Origin: Actinomycetes bacterium
GTDB lineage: Bacteria; Actinomycetota; Acidimicrobiia; Acidimicrobiales; Acidimicrobiaceae
DNA: 64,000 nucleotides
Assembly: GCA_021823045.1 (NCBI GenBank)
Contig: JAKAPB010000001.1
Coordinates: forward strand, 1 to 64,000
Reading direction: 5' to 3'
The notes below the pieces were generated by a model, which worked only from the letters and a program-made list of their open reading frames with translations, was not told where the DNA came from and searched no databases. Shown piece after piece: positions 18,114-26,828 of the stretch (its first letter is position 1; every line of letters starts with the position of its first letter). Position numbers and translations under genes: made by a program.

Positions 18114-20816
18114 TTGGATTCAGGCTTCCGCGAAGTATTTATGGGCCAGGTCGGTTTTGAACTGGACGATTTCCAGCTTTCAGCTTTCGACCTAATAGAC
18201 CGAGGGGAGTCGGTCTTGGTGGCTGCTCCCACTGGTTCAGGAAAGACGCTGGTAGGACTCTACGCAATTGGACGAGTGCTTAAACAGGGGGCTAAGGCGT
18301 ACTACACGACGCCTCTTAAAGCCCTATCGAATCAGAAATATGTCGAATTTTGCTCTGCATTTGGTAGCGCAAACGTAGGTTTGCTGACTGGCGATAATTC
18401 AATTCGCCCAGACGCCGATGTAGTGGTCATGACGACAGAAGTTCTGAGAAATATGCTTTATGCAGGTTCTTCCGAAATTGACAAGCTGGGTCTGGTCGTG
18501 TTGGACGAAGTCCACTACTTGCAGAATCCCTACAGAGGTGGTGTATGGGAAGAGGTGATTATCCACCTTCCGCCCACGGTATCGCTGGTGTGCCTTTCGG
18601 CGACCGTTTCTAACGCCGAGGAGTTTGCGTCATGGATGAAGACCGTCCGAGGTTCGATGGAAGCGGTTATCGAGGAGCGCCGACCCGTTGAGCTCAAGCA
18701 TCTCTACATAGTAGGCGACAAGAGAAGCGGAGCGACGGAGTTATTGCCGACATTTGTGGATGGAAAGCCGAATCCTGAGGGACATTCCTATGATGCACCT
18801 TGGCTTAGTGAAGAGATCTTCAAAAGGCGATCAAGGCCCAGGGCTTACCCGCCGAGCAGGGTGGACGTACTCGCGAAGCTCGCATCGGTGGAGGCACTTC
18901 CCGCAATCTACTTCATCTTCTCTCGCAACGGCTGCGACGAAGCGGTAAGGAGTGTCAAGCTTTCTGGATTGCGATTCACCAACCAAGCCGAGCGAAGCGA
19001 GATTAGGGAAATAGTTTCCGAAAGGACCCAGAATATTGACCCAGCTGACTTGGAAGTCTTAGGTTTTAGTGCTTGGCTTGATGCGCTGGAAGCGGGCATT
19101 GCGGCTCATCACGCCGGGATGGTGCCACCATTCAGGGAAGCAGTGGAGGCCTGTTTCGAGAGATCCCTCGTCAGGGTTGTTTTCGCTACGGAGACTTTGA
19201 GCCTCGGAGTCAATATGCCAGCTAGATCCGTTGTGATCGAGAAATTGACAAAGTTCAACGGCGAGCGCCACGACCTACTATCTCCTGGTGAATATACTCA
19301 GCTTTCGGGGAGGGCGGGTCGAAGGGGTATAGACGAAGTAGGACATTGTGTTGTGGTGTGGTCACCGGCGACAACTTTCTCTCAAGCGGCATCTCTGGCT
19401 TCGACACGGTCATATCCGATTACCTCTTCGTTCCGTCCAAACTACAACATGGCAACAAATTTGGTAAAGGGATTCGCTCCCGACACCGTCAGACACCTAC
19501 TCAACCTTTCCTTTGCGCAGTTCAGATCGGATTCAGAAGTAGTCGAGATTGAAGCAGAACTCGCCCGCTTGAGGCGACGCGTCGATGAAGCACGACGTGA
19601 AGCGGAATGTGGATTCGGGGATATTTGGGATTACCTCGACAGAAAGGTTAAGAGACACCCTCCGCAGGTGGCCGAACGGCAGTTAACGATTCCTCCTCGG
19701 GTGAGGCTCGACAGATTGCGCCCAGGGGATGTTCTTGCGATTGACGACGGAAACTCGGCAAAGCTTCCACTGGTGGTTGTGTTATCCACGGGAGTCCGAT
19801 CCAATCAGCGCGTAAAGATATTGGCAGTATCCGGCGTTGGCAGGGTACACCGTCTCACTGGCGTTCATGAGGAGTTACTCCAAATGGTCGGTTCGGTGGC
19901 CTTGCCTCGCCCATATGCGCCGAGCGACACCACATACAAGAAGAAGCTGTCCGGACTGCTTACTCCATTTGCATCTCCTGTATATTCGCTGGTCGAACCG
20001 AAGATCGAAAGGCCCAACAGAAATCGACCTATCGTGGATGAAGAGCTCTTGCGACTGGAGGCCAATCTCCAAGAGTGTGATGATTTCAAGACCCACCTCA
20101 ATTCGGCAAAGAAGGCAGAAAGGATCCAAGGACGTATATCTGAGCTCTCAAGACGGGTTAGGTCAAAGCTAGAGTCATTGGCAATACAGTTCGATCGAGT
20201 AGTAGAGATACTCGAGGACCTAGGTTACGTTGAGAATTGGCAGCTCAGTGAGAAGGGGGAGAGGCTTTCACGCCTTTATGCCGAGAGCGACCTACTCTGC
20301 TCAATGGCTATGGAGGAGGGTCTTTTTGACGGACTCGGGCCAGAAAGCCTTGCTGCGCTAGTTTCGACCCTAACCTATGAAGCCCGGCCGCAATTTCGAG
20401 GAGACCCGGGTTTGCCCACCAACGCCGTTGCTGTCAGATTTAGGCGCATTCTGGAATTGAGAAAGTCCTTAGTTGCCATGGAAGGGAAGGCCAGAATACC
20501 CCTTACCCGAGAGCCAGACGCAGGATTTTCTCGGATGATTTTCCGATGGGTGCAGGGAAAGCCTTTGCTGGAAGTATTGGGACCCGAGAGGCTTCCGGCG
20601 GGCGATTTTATTCGAAACGCAAAGCAGCTTTTGGATCTCCTTCGGCAAATTAGAGATGTCGCTCCGACTCAAGAGGTTCGCCTTTGTGCAGACAAGGCGT
20701 GTCGAATGATTTTTAGGGGCGTGGTAGCGGCTTCTTCGCAGGTTTACTTTGACGTGAAGTCACTCGAACGACAGGGTAACCTGCCGGAACAGGCGGCAAA
20801 CTCAGAGCTTAACTAA
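18114..20816 (+). CDS. helY: Ski2/Mtr4-like DEAD/DEAH-box RNA helicase HelY
   Basis: ATP-dependent superfamily 2 helicase. Walker A is APTGSGKT at residues 38-45, the DEVH box at 131-134, motif III is SAT, and motif VI is QLSGRAGRRGID. The C-terminal half has the winged-helix and DSHCT-type helical domain of the Mtr4/Ski2 group. 900 aa fits actinobacterial HelY. A role in RNA turnover is expected from the family but not shown here. The start is a TTG at 18114. Confidence 0.92.
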   Translation: MDSGFREVFMGQVGFELDDFQLSAFDLIDRGESVLVAAPTGSGKTLVGLYAIGRVLKQGAKAYYTTPLKALSNQKYVEFCSAFGSANVGLLTGDNSIRPDADVVVMTTEVLRNMLYAGSSEIDKLGLVVLDEVHYLQNPYRGGVWEEVIIHLPPTVSLVCLSATVSNAEEFASWMKTVRGSMEAVIEERRPVELKHLYIVGDKRSGATELLPTFVDGKPNPEGHSYDAPWLSEEIFKRRSRPRAYPPSRVDVLAKLASVEALPAIYFIFSRNGCDEAVRSVKLSGLRFTNQAERSEIREIVSERTQNIDPADLEVLGFSAWLDALEAGIAAHHAGMVPPFREAVEACFERSLVRVVFATETLSLGVNMPARSVVIEKLTKFNGERHDLLSPGEYTQLSGRAGRRGIDEVGHCVVVWSPATTFSQAASLASTRSYPITSSFRPNYNMATNLVKGFAPDTVRHLLNLSFAQFRSDSEVVEIEAELARLRRRVDEARREAECGFGDIWDYLDRKVKRHPPQVAERQLTIPPRVRLDRLRPGDVLAIDDGNSAKLPLVVVLSTGVRSNQRVKILAVSGVGRVHRLTGVHEELLQMVGSVALPRPYAPSDTTYKKKLSGLLTPFASPVYSLVEPKIERPNRNRPIVDEELLRLEANLQECDDFKTHLNSAKKAERIQGRISELSRRVRSKLESLAIQFDRVVEILEDLGYVENWQLSEKGERLSRLYAESDLLCSMAMEEGLFDGLGPESLAALVSTLTYEARPQFRGDPGLPTNAVAVRFRRILELRKSLVAMEGKARIPLTREPDAGFSRMIFRWVQGKPLLEVLGPERLPAGDFIRNAKQLLDLLRQIRDVAPTQEVRLCADKACRMIFRGVVAASSQVYFDVKSLERQGNLPEQAANSELN

Positions 20817-20882
20817 TCGGATCACTTTTAATAGTGATAAATTGGCGGCTACTTTGATGCTTGCGCCTAGTATGGCGCGACT

Positions 20883-22496
20883 ATGCACGAGGGGACGAGC
20901 GACAACAGATCTGAAGAATTTTCCGAGGATGAGCGGGAGGTTTTGGATCACTATTTTACCAACTTTGATGGCTCGGTTTTCTGCCTGCGTAATTTGAATG
21001 AGACCGTGAAGGCGGCACTATTTAGTCGGTATTCGCGTTCAAAGAATTCGATGCGTAGGGTGTTTTTGGACGAGTTCTATCACCAGATCGACCACAGTGG
21101 TGATCGAAGCCAACTTGAAATGGGTGGAGAACGAGCCAATAAATTGTTTCGGCGAGTTATAGCGGAGTACGGAGACGATTCGGTTGCCCAGTTGGCAGGT
21201 GTTCATATCGCTTTTGAAGGGGTCTCAAACGTCCTGACGAAGGTGATTGAAAGGCCAAGGTTGATGTCCTACCTCGAACAGTCTACGAGGTACCTCAGCT
21301 TTGGGAAGCGGGCCGACGGAACCTACCCCTTTAGTGTTCCGCCCGAATTGAGCCCCGAGGATTCCCTCACCTACTCGAGGTCGATGAATGAGGTGTTTGG
21401 CCTCTATGAAATCACAGCGGCCAAGGTACGAGGATACCTTGAAGCAAATTTGTCGGATAAGAGTGACTTGGATATGGTGCGCGCGGCACAGGCTGCGTCG
21501 TTCGACGCAGCGAGGGGTGTGCTTCCCGCCAGTGTAATTTCCAATGTCGGGGTATTTGGCTCCCCTCAATCGCTTGAGAGTTTGATAATGCACTTGCGGG
21601 CATCGGAGCTTAGTGAAGCCAAGATTCTTGCCGAAAGGGCCAAGGCAGAGCTAGAAAAGGTAGTTCCCGCCTTTATATCTCGCTTGGACCAGCCTGACCG
21701 GGGACTTCGATGGGTCGAATATCTTTCGTTGACTAAGGCTGCCACGAGGGAATTTGTCGGCAGGCTGGTTGGAAAGGAAGAAGCGTATGGTAGTACGGTC
21801 GAAGTCTCTCTCTACAGCTTCGATCCCGATGGCGAAGCCCGGATTGCCCGAGACATAATCTGTGCCGAAAGCCGACTCTCCATGGACCAAGCACGAGAAG
21901 TGGTGTCACGGCTGAACGCTATCCAGCTAGATGAACTATTTTCTGTCTACGCCGGTGATAGGGCGAACAGGAGACACAAACCAGGTCGGGCTTTTGAAGC
22001 GACCCAATATGGCTTTGACGTGGTTTCAGACTACGGGTCTTTCCGGGACATGCAGCGCCATCGACTTTTGTCGATAGAGTGGCAGACTCTCGACACTTCT
22101 TTGGGTTACAACGTTCCAAGTTTGGTGAACGAAGCAGGCGCTGGGGATGATTTTTGTCGTGCTATGGAGATTTCCCGTGAAGCCAATGAGGAGTTGAGTC
22201 TTCGTTACCCCAAGGCGGTAGCTAGCTATGCGGTGTGTATGGCGTACCGAATTAGATATCAGATGCTGATGTCGGCACGAGAAGCGATGCACGTGTGCGA
22301 ACTCAGATCGCAGCCGTCCGGCCATCCCAGTTACCGCAGGATTGCCCGAGAAATGCATCGGTTGATAGCCGAGGAGGCGAAGCATTATCGAGTTGCGGCG
22401 TCGATGATATTCGTCGACGGCAATGATGAAAAGTTGGGTCGATTGGAACAAGAGAGGCGAATTTCTGAGAAAAAGCGCCTATTTCTACCAGAATAA
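20883..22496 (+). CDS. Double ThyX-like protein (tandem flavin-dependent thymidylate synthase fold)
   Basis: 537 aa that read as two ThyX-like domains in a row. In the first half the ThyX motif region is RPRLMSYLEQSTRY (residues 124-137): the QSTRY end is kept but the middle His of RHR is Pro125. It is followed by ARGVLP and the SLESLIMHLR helix typical of ThyX. In the second half RHR is present at 392-394 but the downstream STRY part has become TLDTSLGY; the AREAMHVCELR block matches the ThyX C-terminal dUMP-binding helix. Homologues of this length are seen in actinobacteria, often annotated as ThyX. Whether it makes dTMP is doubtful from the split motifs. Confidence 0.8.
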   Translation: MHEGTSDNRSEEFSEDEREVLDHYFTNFDGSVFCLRNLNETVKAALFSRYSRSKNSMRRVFLDEFYHQIDHSGDRSQLEMGGERANKLFRRVIAEYGDDSVAQLAGVHIAFEGVSNVLTKVIERPRLMSYLEQSTRYLSFGKRADGTYPFSVPPELSPEDSLTYSRSMNEVFGLYEITAAKVRGYLEANLSDKSDLDMVRAAQAASFDAARGVLPASVISNVGVFGSPQSLESLIMHLRASELSEAKILAERAKAELEKVVPAFISRLDQPDRGLRWVEYLSLTKAATREFVGRLVGKEEAYGSTVEVSLYSFDPDGEARIARDIICAESRLSMDQAREVVSRLNAIQLDELFSVYAGDRANRRHKPGRAFEATQYGFDVVSDYGSFRDMQRHRLLSIEWQTLDTSLGYNVPSLVNEAGAGDDFCRAMEISREANEELSLRYPKAVASYAVCMAYRIRYQMLMSAREAMHVCELRSQPSGHPSYRRIAREMHRLIAEEAKHYRVAASMIFVDGNDEKLGRLEQERRISEKKRLFLPE

Positions 22497-22575
22497 GTTG
22501 GAATGAAGCGATTATATGTAGGTGTTTGGATCGAGGCAGTTAGTATTCGGTCGAACAGTTTGTGCAGAGGTTGAG

Positions 22576-23175
22576 ATGGCCAGGAAAAAAAAGAGCGAAG
22601 AATTAGTAGATGAGGTCGAGGAAGTTGGCAAAGGGCTTGATCCTCTGGCCGAAGACCACGTATTCGAAGACGAAGAGGATGACGAGACCGAAGGTTTTGG
22701 CGAGGAGCCAGATTTTATTTCAGAAGAGGATTTCGAGGAAGAGGAAGTCGAATTCGACGACGATATTGATTTCGACGACGACGTAGATTTTGTAGATGTC
22801 CTTGAAGATGATCTCGTAGACGACATCGATGACGTCCTTGTAGACGACGAGGTAGAAGACGATGAGGACGATGAACTCGAGACAGACGATGACGAATCGG
22901 CACTTGAAGACTCGGCTGAATCCGACGAAGATGATGATGATTTTGACGATATCGATGAAGACGAAGTCGAAGCGAGCCTCGACGACATACTTCGCGAGCG
23001 CCTGGTAGTCATTGACGACGACGATGACGATCTAGAAGCCGATGATCGAGGAGAAACGATAACGAGGGTGCTCCCGAGGCAGCCCGATGAATTCGTATGT
23101 CAGTCATGCTTTCTTGTGAAGAAAAGAAGCCAGTTGGCCGATCCAAAGCGCTCATTCTGTCGGGATTGCGTCTAG
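22576..23175 (+). CDS. DUF4193-type zinc-finger protein with very long acidic region
   Basis: 199 aa. The C-terminal part (DEFVCQSCFLVKKRSQLA, then CRDC) is the hallmark of actinobacterial DUF4193 proteins, with four cysteines for one zinc. Between a short basic N-terminus (MARKKKSEE) and this finger lies about 140 residues made mainly of Asp and Glu, much longer than the usual family member of about 100 aa. I chose the ATG at 22576 because GAGG lies just before it and the ORF's earlier ATG lacks a ribosome site. Function of the family is unknown; a nucleic-acid mimic or RNA-polymerase contact is conceivable. Confidence 0.75.
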   Translation: MARKKKSEELVDEVEEVGKGLDPLAEDHVFEDEEDDETEGFGEEPDFISEEDFEEEEVEFDDDIDFDDDVDFVDVLEDDLVDDIDDVLVDDEVEDDEDDELETDDDESALEDSAESDEDDDDFDDIDEDEVEASLDDILRERLVVIDDDDDDLEADDRGETITRVLPRQPDEFVCQSCFLVKKRSQLADPKRSFCRDCV

Positions 23176-23185
23176 GTTTTCTTCC

Positions 23186-23731
23186 ATGACTCAAGAGGAA
23201 GGCCCGACCTACGGTCCCGAAGGTTTTGACCCTAGAAGTTTTGTCAAGGATGTCGTCTATTTTTCGGTTGGAGTAACGTCAGCCTTGGCAAAGGCGGTCC
23301 CTACCGCGGCCAAAGACGGCGAGAGAATAGTTGCTGAAAAGATTCAGTCGGCGGAGATGGTAGGTAGGCTCACCGTCGGCTTTCTGAGACATAGCTATGG
23401 ACCGAAGGTCGATGAAGTAGTCTCTGGTGTGAAGAAGCTCTTTGGAGGAGCTTCAGGCGGTAATAAAGAAGATAGAAGCCGAGATAACGCAGCGGACAGA
23501 ACTGCTGGGGAAGCTAAGCCATCGCAATCGGCAGGTAATTCTGGAGTGGTCGGAACGATTGCCAACTACGATCAATTGACTGCTGCTCAGGTAATACGAC
23601 ACCTCGAACTTCTCGGCGAAGAGGAGCTCGCCGAAGTTGAGGGATACGAACTAGCTGGCAGGAGACGAAGAACTATCCTGAATCGCCTTTCTGAGATTCG
23701 TGAAAATCGCATTGCGCAACAAGGCGATTAG
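23186..23731 (+). CDS. Actinobacterial protein with C-terminal helical YE-RRT motif
   Basis: 181 aa. The N-terminal half is a mildly amphipathic helix-rich region (VVYFSVGVTSALAKAVPTA), then a polar linker, then the conserved tail: ANYDQLTAAQVIRHLELL, EELAEVEGYE and RRTILNRLSEI. This tail pattern (Y-D-L-T-A, then a helix, then Y-E with a basic patch) recurs in several actinobacterial proteins of unknown function. It starts 10 bases after the DUF4193 gene and is probably cotranscribed with it. Confidence 0.6.
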   Translation: MTQEEGPTYGPEGFDPRSFVKDVVYFSVGVTSALAKAVPTAAKDGERIVAEKIQSAEMVGRLTVGFLRHSYGPKVDEVVSGVKKLFGGASGGNKEDRSRDNAADRTAGEAKPSQSAGNSGVVGTIANYDQLTAAQVIRHLELLGEEELAEVEGYELAGRRRRTILNRLSEIRENRIAQQGD

Positions 23732-23894
23732 CTGCTATCCTCCGTTTATTCAACTTTGCGGGTCAATGCCGTATGCTGTTTCGGTGAGTATTGATGGGTG
23801 GATAGAAGTCCGTAATTTTAGAGTTGTCTTCGGGTGGCTTGACTTTGCGGGCATGGAGGCTTCTGACTCTTGAAGGTTTTGTCTGGGTTTAATA

Positions 23895-24365
23895 GTGACT
23901 TCAAGTGAGTTCCCCCATTTGGTCGTGAGACGCCAAGTTTCGGAGGACAAACCCGCGGTCAAAGATTTACAGATGCATTTCCTGTCCGAGGTGTCGAACC
24001 TCCGAGGAGGCGAGGAGCTTGTGCGAACCGTTGGCGCTGCATCTGAAGTCGAAGAAAGCACGGTTTTGGTAGTCGGCGAAATCGATGGGTGTATAGTTGG
24101 CTACTGTTCGGTGGTTTTTGGACCTAACGATACTGGAACAGTGGATCAAATCTATGTGGAACCAGGAGCTAGGCGAATAGGTGTTGGCGAGGCATTGCTT
24201 GAGGCGGTTGTCAAGTTGGCTTTTTCCCGGGGTTTAAAGAGTCTCGATGCGCTTGCCCTGCCTGGCGCACGTGAAGTGAAGAATCTGCTCGAGGGGCTTG
24301 GTTTTAAAGCCAGGCTGCTGGTGCTGAAACTATCGCTGGCTGGTTTCGACAGCCGGAGCGGGTAG
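23895..24365 (+). CDS. GNAT-family N-acetyltransferase
   Basis: 156 aa. The acetyl-CoA pyrophosphate-binding motif A is visible as VEPGARRIGVGEALLEAV, preceded by the strand-4 region GTVDQIYVEP. The substrate cannot be predicted. The start is a GTG at 23895 without a strong ribosome site; other GTG codons lie close by. The stop is seven bases before the NUDIX gene, so the two are probably cotranscribed. Confidence 0.8.
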   Translation: MTSSEFPHLVVRRQVSEDKPAVKDLQMHFLSEVSNLRGGEELVRTVGAASEVEESTVLVVGEIDGCIVGYCSVVFGPNDTGTVDQIYVEPGARRIGVGEALLEAVVKLAFSRGLKSLDALALPGAREVKNLLEGLGFKARLLVLKLSLAGFDSRSG

Positions 24366-24372
24366 GGGACCA

Positions 24373-24792
24373 ATGGACCTCAAAATAGCGGTTGCGGCGA
24401 TTGTCGTTTGTGATGGAAAAATCCTTTTGGTGCAGCGGGGCAGGGGCATCGGGATAGGCAAGTGGGCACCACCAGGAGGCAAACTGGAACCAGGGGAGAC
24501 CCTGCAAGAAGCGGTAGAACGCGAACTCCTTGAAGAGACAGGTGTATTAGCAAGGGCGACTACACCTGCGGGCTGGGTTGAAGTTCACAATGAGGAAAGC
24601 AGATACTTGATCATTGATTACTATGTGGAACTCGTCAACCCGGATCTTTCGGGGAACTTACCTGTTGCCGGTGATGACGCTAAGGATGCCCGATGGTTCG
24701 AAATAACAATGGTGGGTGGTTTGGATCTGGCGGACGGTGTAGTTGGTCTGCTTCGTGAAATTAATCTCTTCCCACCAGCCAAGACGGCCTGA
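24373..24792 (+). CDS. NUDIX hydrolase
   Basis: 139-aa pyrophosphohydrolase of the MutT/ADP-ribose class. The NUDIX box is intact: GGKLEPGETLQEAVERELLE continuing into ETGV, with the RE-x2-EE metal ligands. The preceding GKWAPPGGK and the NADH-pyrophosphatase-like spacing suggest a nucleoside-diphosphate substrate, but the exact one is unknown. GTAGGGG lies just before the ATG. Confidence 0.9.
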   Translation: MDLKIAVAAIVVCDGKILLVQRGRGIGIGKWAPPGGKLEPGETLQEAVERELLEETGVLARATTPAGWVEVHNEESRYLIIDYYVELVNPDLSGNLPVAGDDAKDARWFEITMVGGLDLADGVVGLLREINLFPPAKTA

Positions 24793-24950
24793 CCCGCTAG
24801 CACGAGTTGAATTAACGCTGAAGAAGTATCACTCCATCGACCTACGTTGATTCCATTGGCATACGCGTGGGTCTATTTCCCCTTGTTCAAGGGTCGGCCG
24901 TCATGGTATGTCAAGATTCAGCCCCAATGCCGATCGATGTCATTTGTCGG

Positions 24951-25721
24951 TCACTTCCCGACCCATTTGGGGGGACGTTTTTCTATGAACGCTTGGAGAC
25001 CTTCGTTTAAGTCGTCGGAATTCATTACGTTCATCAGGGCATCGCTGGATGCTTTGAAGAGTTCTGAGTCGCGGTGTCTCTGAGCGAACTGCATTACTCC
25101 AAGCGATTCCCAAACGGAAAGCGGTGCATTTTCGCAGATTTGCCTAGCAAGGCCGAGAGCGGTTTCTAGGGCAGTTCCATCTTGGCAAAGTCGATTTATC
25201 ATCCCGTGTTGGGTTGCCATGGCTGCGGTGATCGGATTTCCAGTCAGAACCATTTCGGTAGCGATACTCGCTGGAAGTCGGTCAAAGAGTCGAAAGAGTC
25301 CGCCTGCCCCCGCTACCAACGATCGTTTTACTTCTGGTAATCCGAAGGTGGCTTGGTTGCTGGCCACGATCAGGTCGCAGGCAAGGACTATTTCGCAGCC
25401 TCCTGCTAGTGCGGGACCCTCCACCGCGGCGATAAGGGGCTTTCTCCGTTGCCTTCTGGCAATTCCGGCAAATCCTCCCTTTGTAGTGGACAGCTTGTCG
25501 CCATTTCCTGCGGCAATTTCCTTTAAATCGGCCCCGGCAGAGAAGACTGGCGGGGAACCAGTGAGTATTCCGATCCATAGATTTTGATCCAGTTCCAGTC
25601 GATCAAGCTGACCTTCAATCTCCTGTGCTACCTTTGGGTTAATAGCGTTTCTAGCTTCGGGTCTATCGATGGTGATGATCAGCACATGATCAATAGTTTC
25701 CGCCCTAAGAACTTCTTCCAC
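24951..25721 (-). CDS. Enoyl-CoA hydratase/isomerase (crotonase family)
   Basis: 256-aa crotonase-fold enzyme. The oxyanion-hole segments are SAGADLKEI and AGGCEIVLACDL, and the catalytic-glutamate region is FGLPEVKRSLVAGAGG. The most likely role is hydration of enoyl-CoA in fatty-acid beta-oxidation. GTG start at 25721 with GGGGAG three bases upstream. It stands alone on this strand. Substrate class cannot be set without comparison. Confidence 0.88.
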   Translation of the reverse strand: MEEVLRAETIDHVLIITIDRPEARNAINPKVAQEIEGQLDRLELDQNLWIGILTGSPPVFSAGADLKEIAAGNGDKLSTTKGGFAGIARRQRRKPLIAAVEGPALAGGCEIVLACDLIVASNQATFGLPEVKRSLVAGAGGLFRLFDRLPASIATEMVLTGNPITAAMATQHGMINRLCQDGTALETALGLARQICENAPLSVWESLGVMQFAQRHRDSELFKASSDALMNVMNSDDLNEGLQAFIEKRPPKWVGK

Positions 25722-25911
25722 TGACTCCCCTTTATCCTTGCCTTGATATGACCTTAGCCTTGTTTATCATTCCAAGTCGGGCGGCAATGGAGCTGAATTT
25801 GAAGCGCAGCAGTTACTTAAGACGCTGCGACTGGCGTCACTTGTGAATCACCTAACACTTTCATAATGATTTAGTAATAGCTCACTTACATAGCCATACC
25901 ATACTGATGAT

Positions 25912-26475
25912 ATGAAATTTGCAACTTTTATCACTAAAAAACGCTTAAGCTTTGCCGTAGGTGGAGTTGCCATGATGGGCGGCTTAGCCGCTTTGGGATT
26001 GTCACCTGCTATGTCGAATGTGTCGTCAACCGGTCCGACCAGCATCGTAGCGCCGGTAGCTCTAAATCGTGCAACTACGACGGTAAAAGGTGCCGGCAAG
26101 GGCTGGTTACCCTGGCTAATGCGAGGTCAAGAGGTGACGGTGGCCAGGACAAGTCATTCTGGAAAGACGATTACGTTTTCCTTTGACAGGGGGTTGGTGA
26201 CTGGGCTTTCGCCTACTTCCATTACTATCGCGGGTCCAGCTGGCGTTAGTATTACGGAAAGTATCAGCCAGAGCACTAAGTTTGGGAAGCTTTCCCTACA
26301 ACAAATGCAGACCGACTTTGGCGCAGGAATCAAACTTCATGCCCGGTTAATTGAGAAGAATAACGTCTTGACTAGGGTTGTCGCTTTTCAATCCGGACCA
26401 GGAAGTAAGGGTCAAGGTAATTCTGCGCCTAATTCTCAGCCTGGAATTGCTTCGAAAAGTGGTGTAACTGCTTGA
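25912..26475 (+). CDS. Secreted protein of unknown function
   Basis: 187 aa. An N-terminal signal sequence (basic KKRLSF, then a hydrophobic stretch to about residue 33) leads to a Thr/Ser-rich segment, a beta-rich core (GQEVTVARTSHSGKTITFSF and repeated hydrophobic strands) and a disordered Gly/Ser/Asn tail. The core resembles small beta-barrel repeats seen in DUF5666-type exported proteins, but the match is weak. Monocistronic, ending ahead of a strong bidirectional hairpin. Confidence 0.6.
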   Translation: MKFATFITKKRLSFAVGGVAMMGGLAALGLSPAMSNVSSTGPTSIVAPVALNRATTTVKGAGKGWLPWLMRGQEVTVARTSHSGKTITFSFDRGLVTGLSPTSITIAGPAGVSITESISQSTKFGKLSLQQMQTDFGAGIKLHARLIEKNNVLTRVVAFQSGPGSKGQGNSAPNSQPGIASKSGVTA

Positions 26476-26678
26476 AAGTACCTATACCGAAGTTTTGCTT
26501 AGTCTCCCAGGTGCCAGGGCTTTTACTCGCCTTCCAATGTTTTTGCTCGGCGTAAGCGGTTTTCGGGTACCGTGGAAATCTATGCCCGAAGTGCTGATGC
26601 CAATCGATGACTACAAGCAAACTAGAAGGTGTTTGTAGCTCCTATCCATAGCTGGGTGGCAGTTGTGCCATAAAATAC

Positions 26679-26709
26679 GATTCGAGGGGCCACTCCGGCC
26701 CCTCGAATC
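26679..26709. terminator. Strong hairpin between convergent genes
   Basis: A 13-base perfect stem (gattcgaggggcc and its complement) with the five-base loop actcc. The minus-strand flank (tattttat) is T-rich and the plus-strand flank is AT-rich, so it can serve both convergent genes as a bidirectional terminator. The remaining bases between 26476 and 26828 hold nothing else I recognise. Confidence 0.85.
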
Positions 26710-26828
26710 AATTAATAATCCCAGCGAGGGATCGGAGCGGTCTCCTTAGATGAATCATATCTAAATGAGGTTACGGACGGGCATTTTACCGACTTCGGCG
26801 GCCGCTTCTCGATCAAGATGATCGCGTA

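Noticed and set aside
22512..23012. Minus-strand Ser-rich open frame
   Set aside because: It is the antisense of the Asp/Glu codon run of the DUF4193 gene, which gives poly-Ser by composition.
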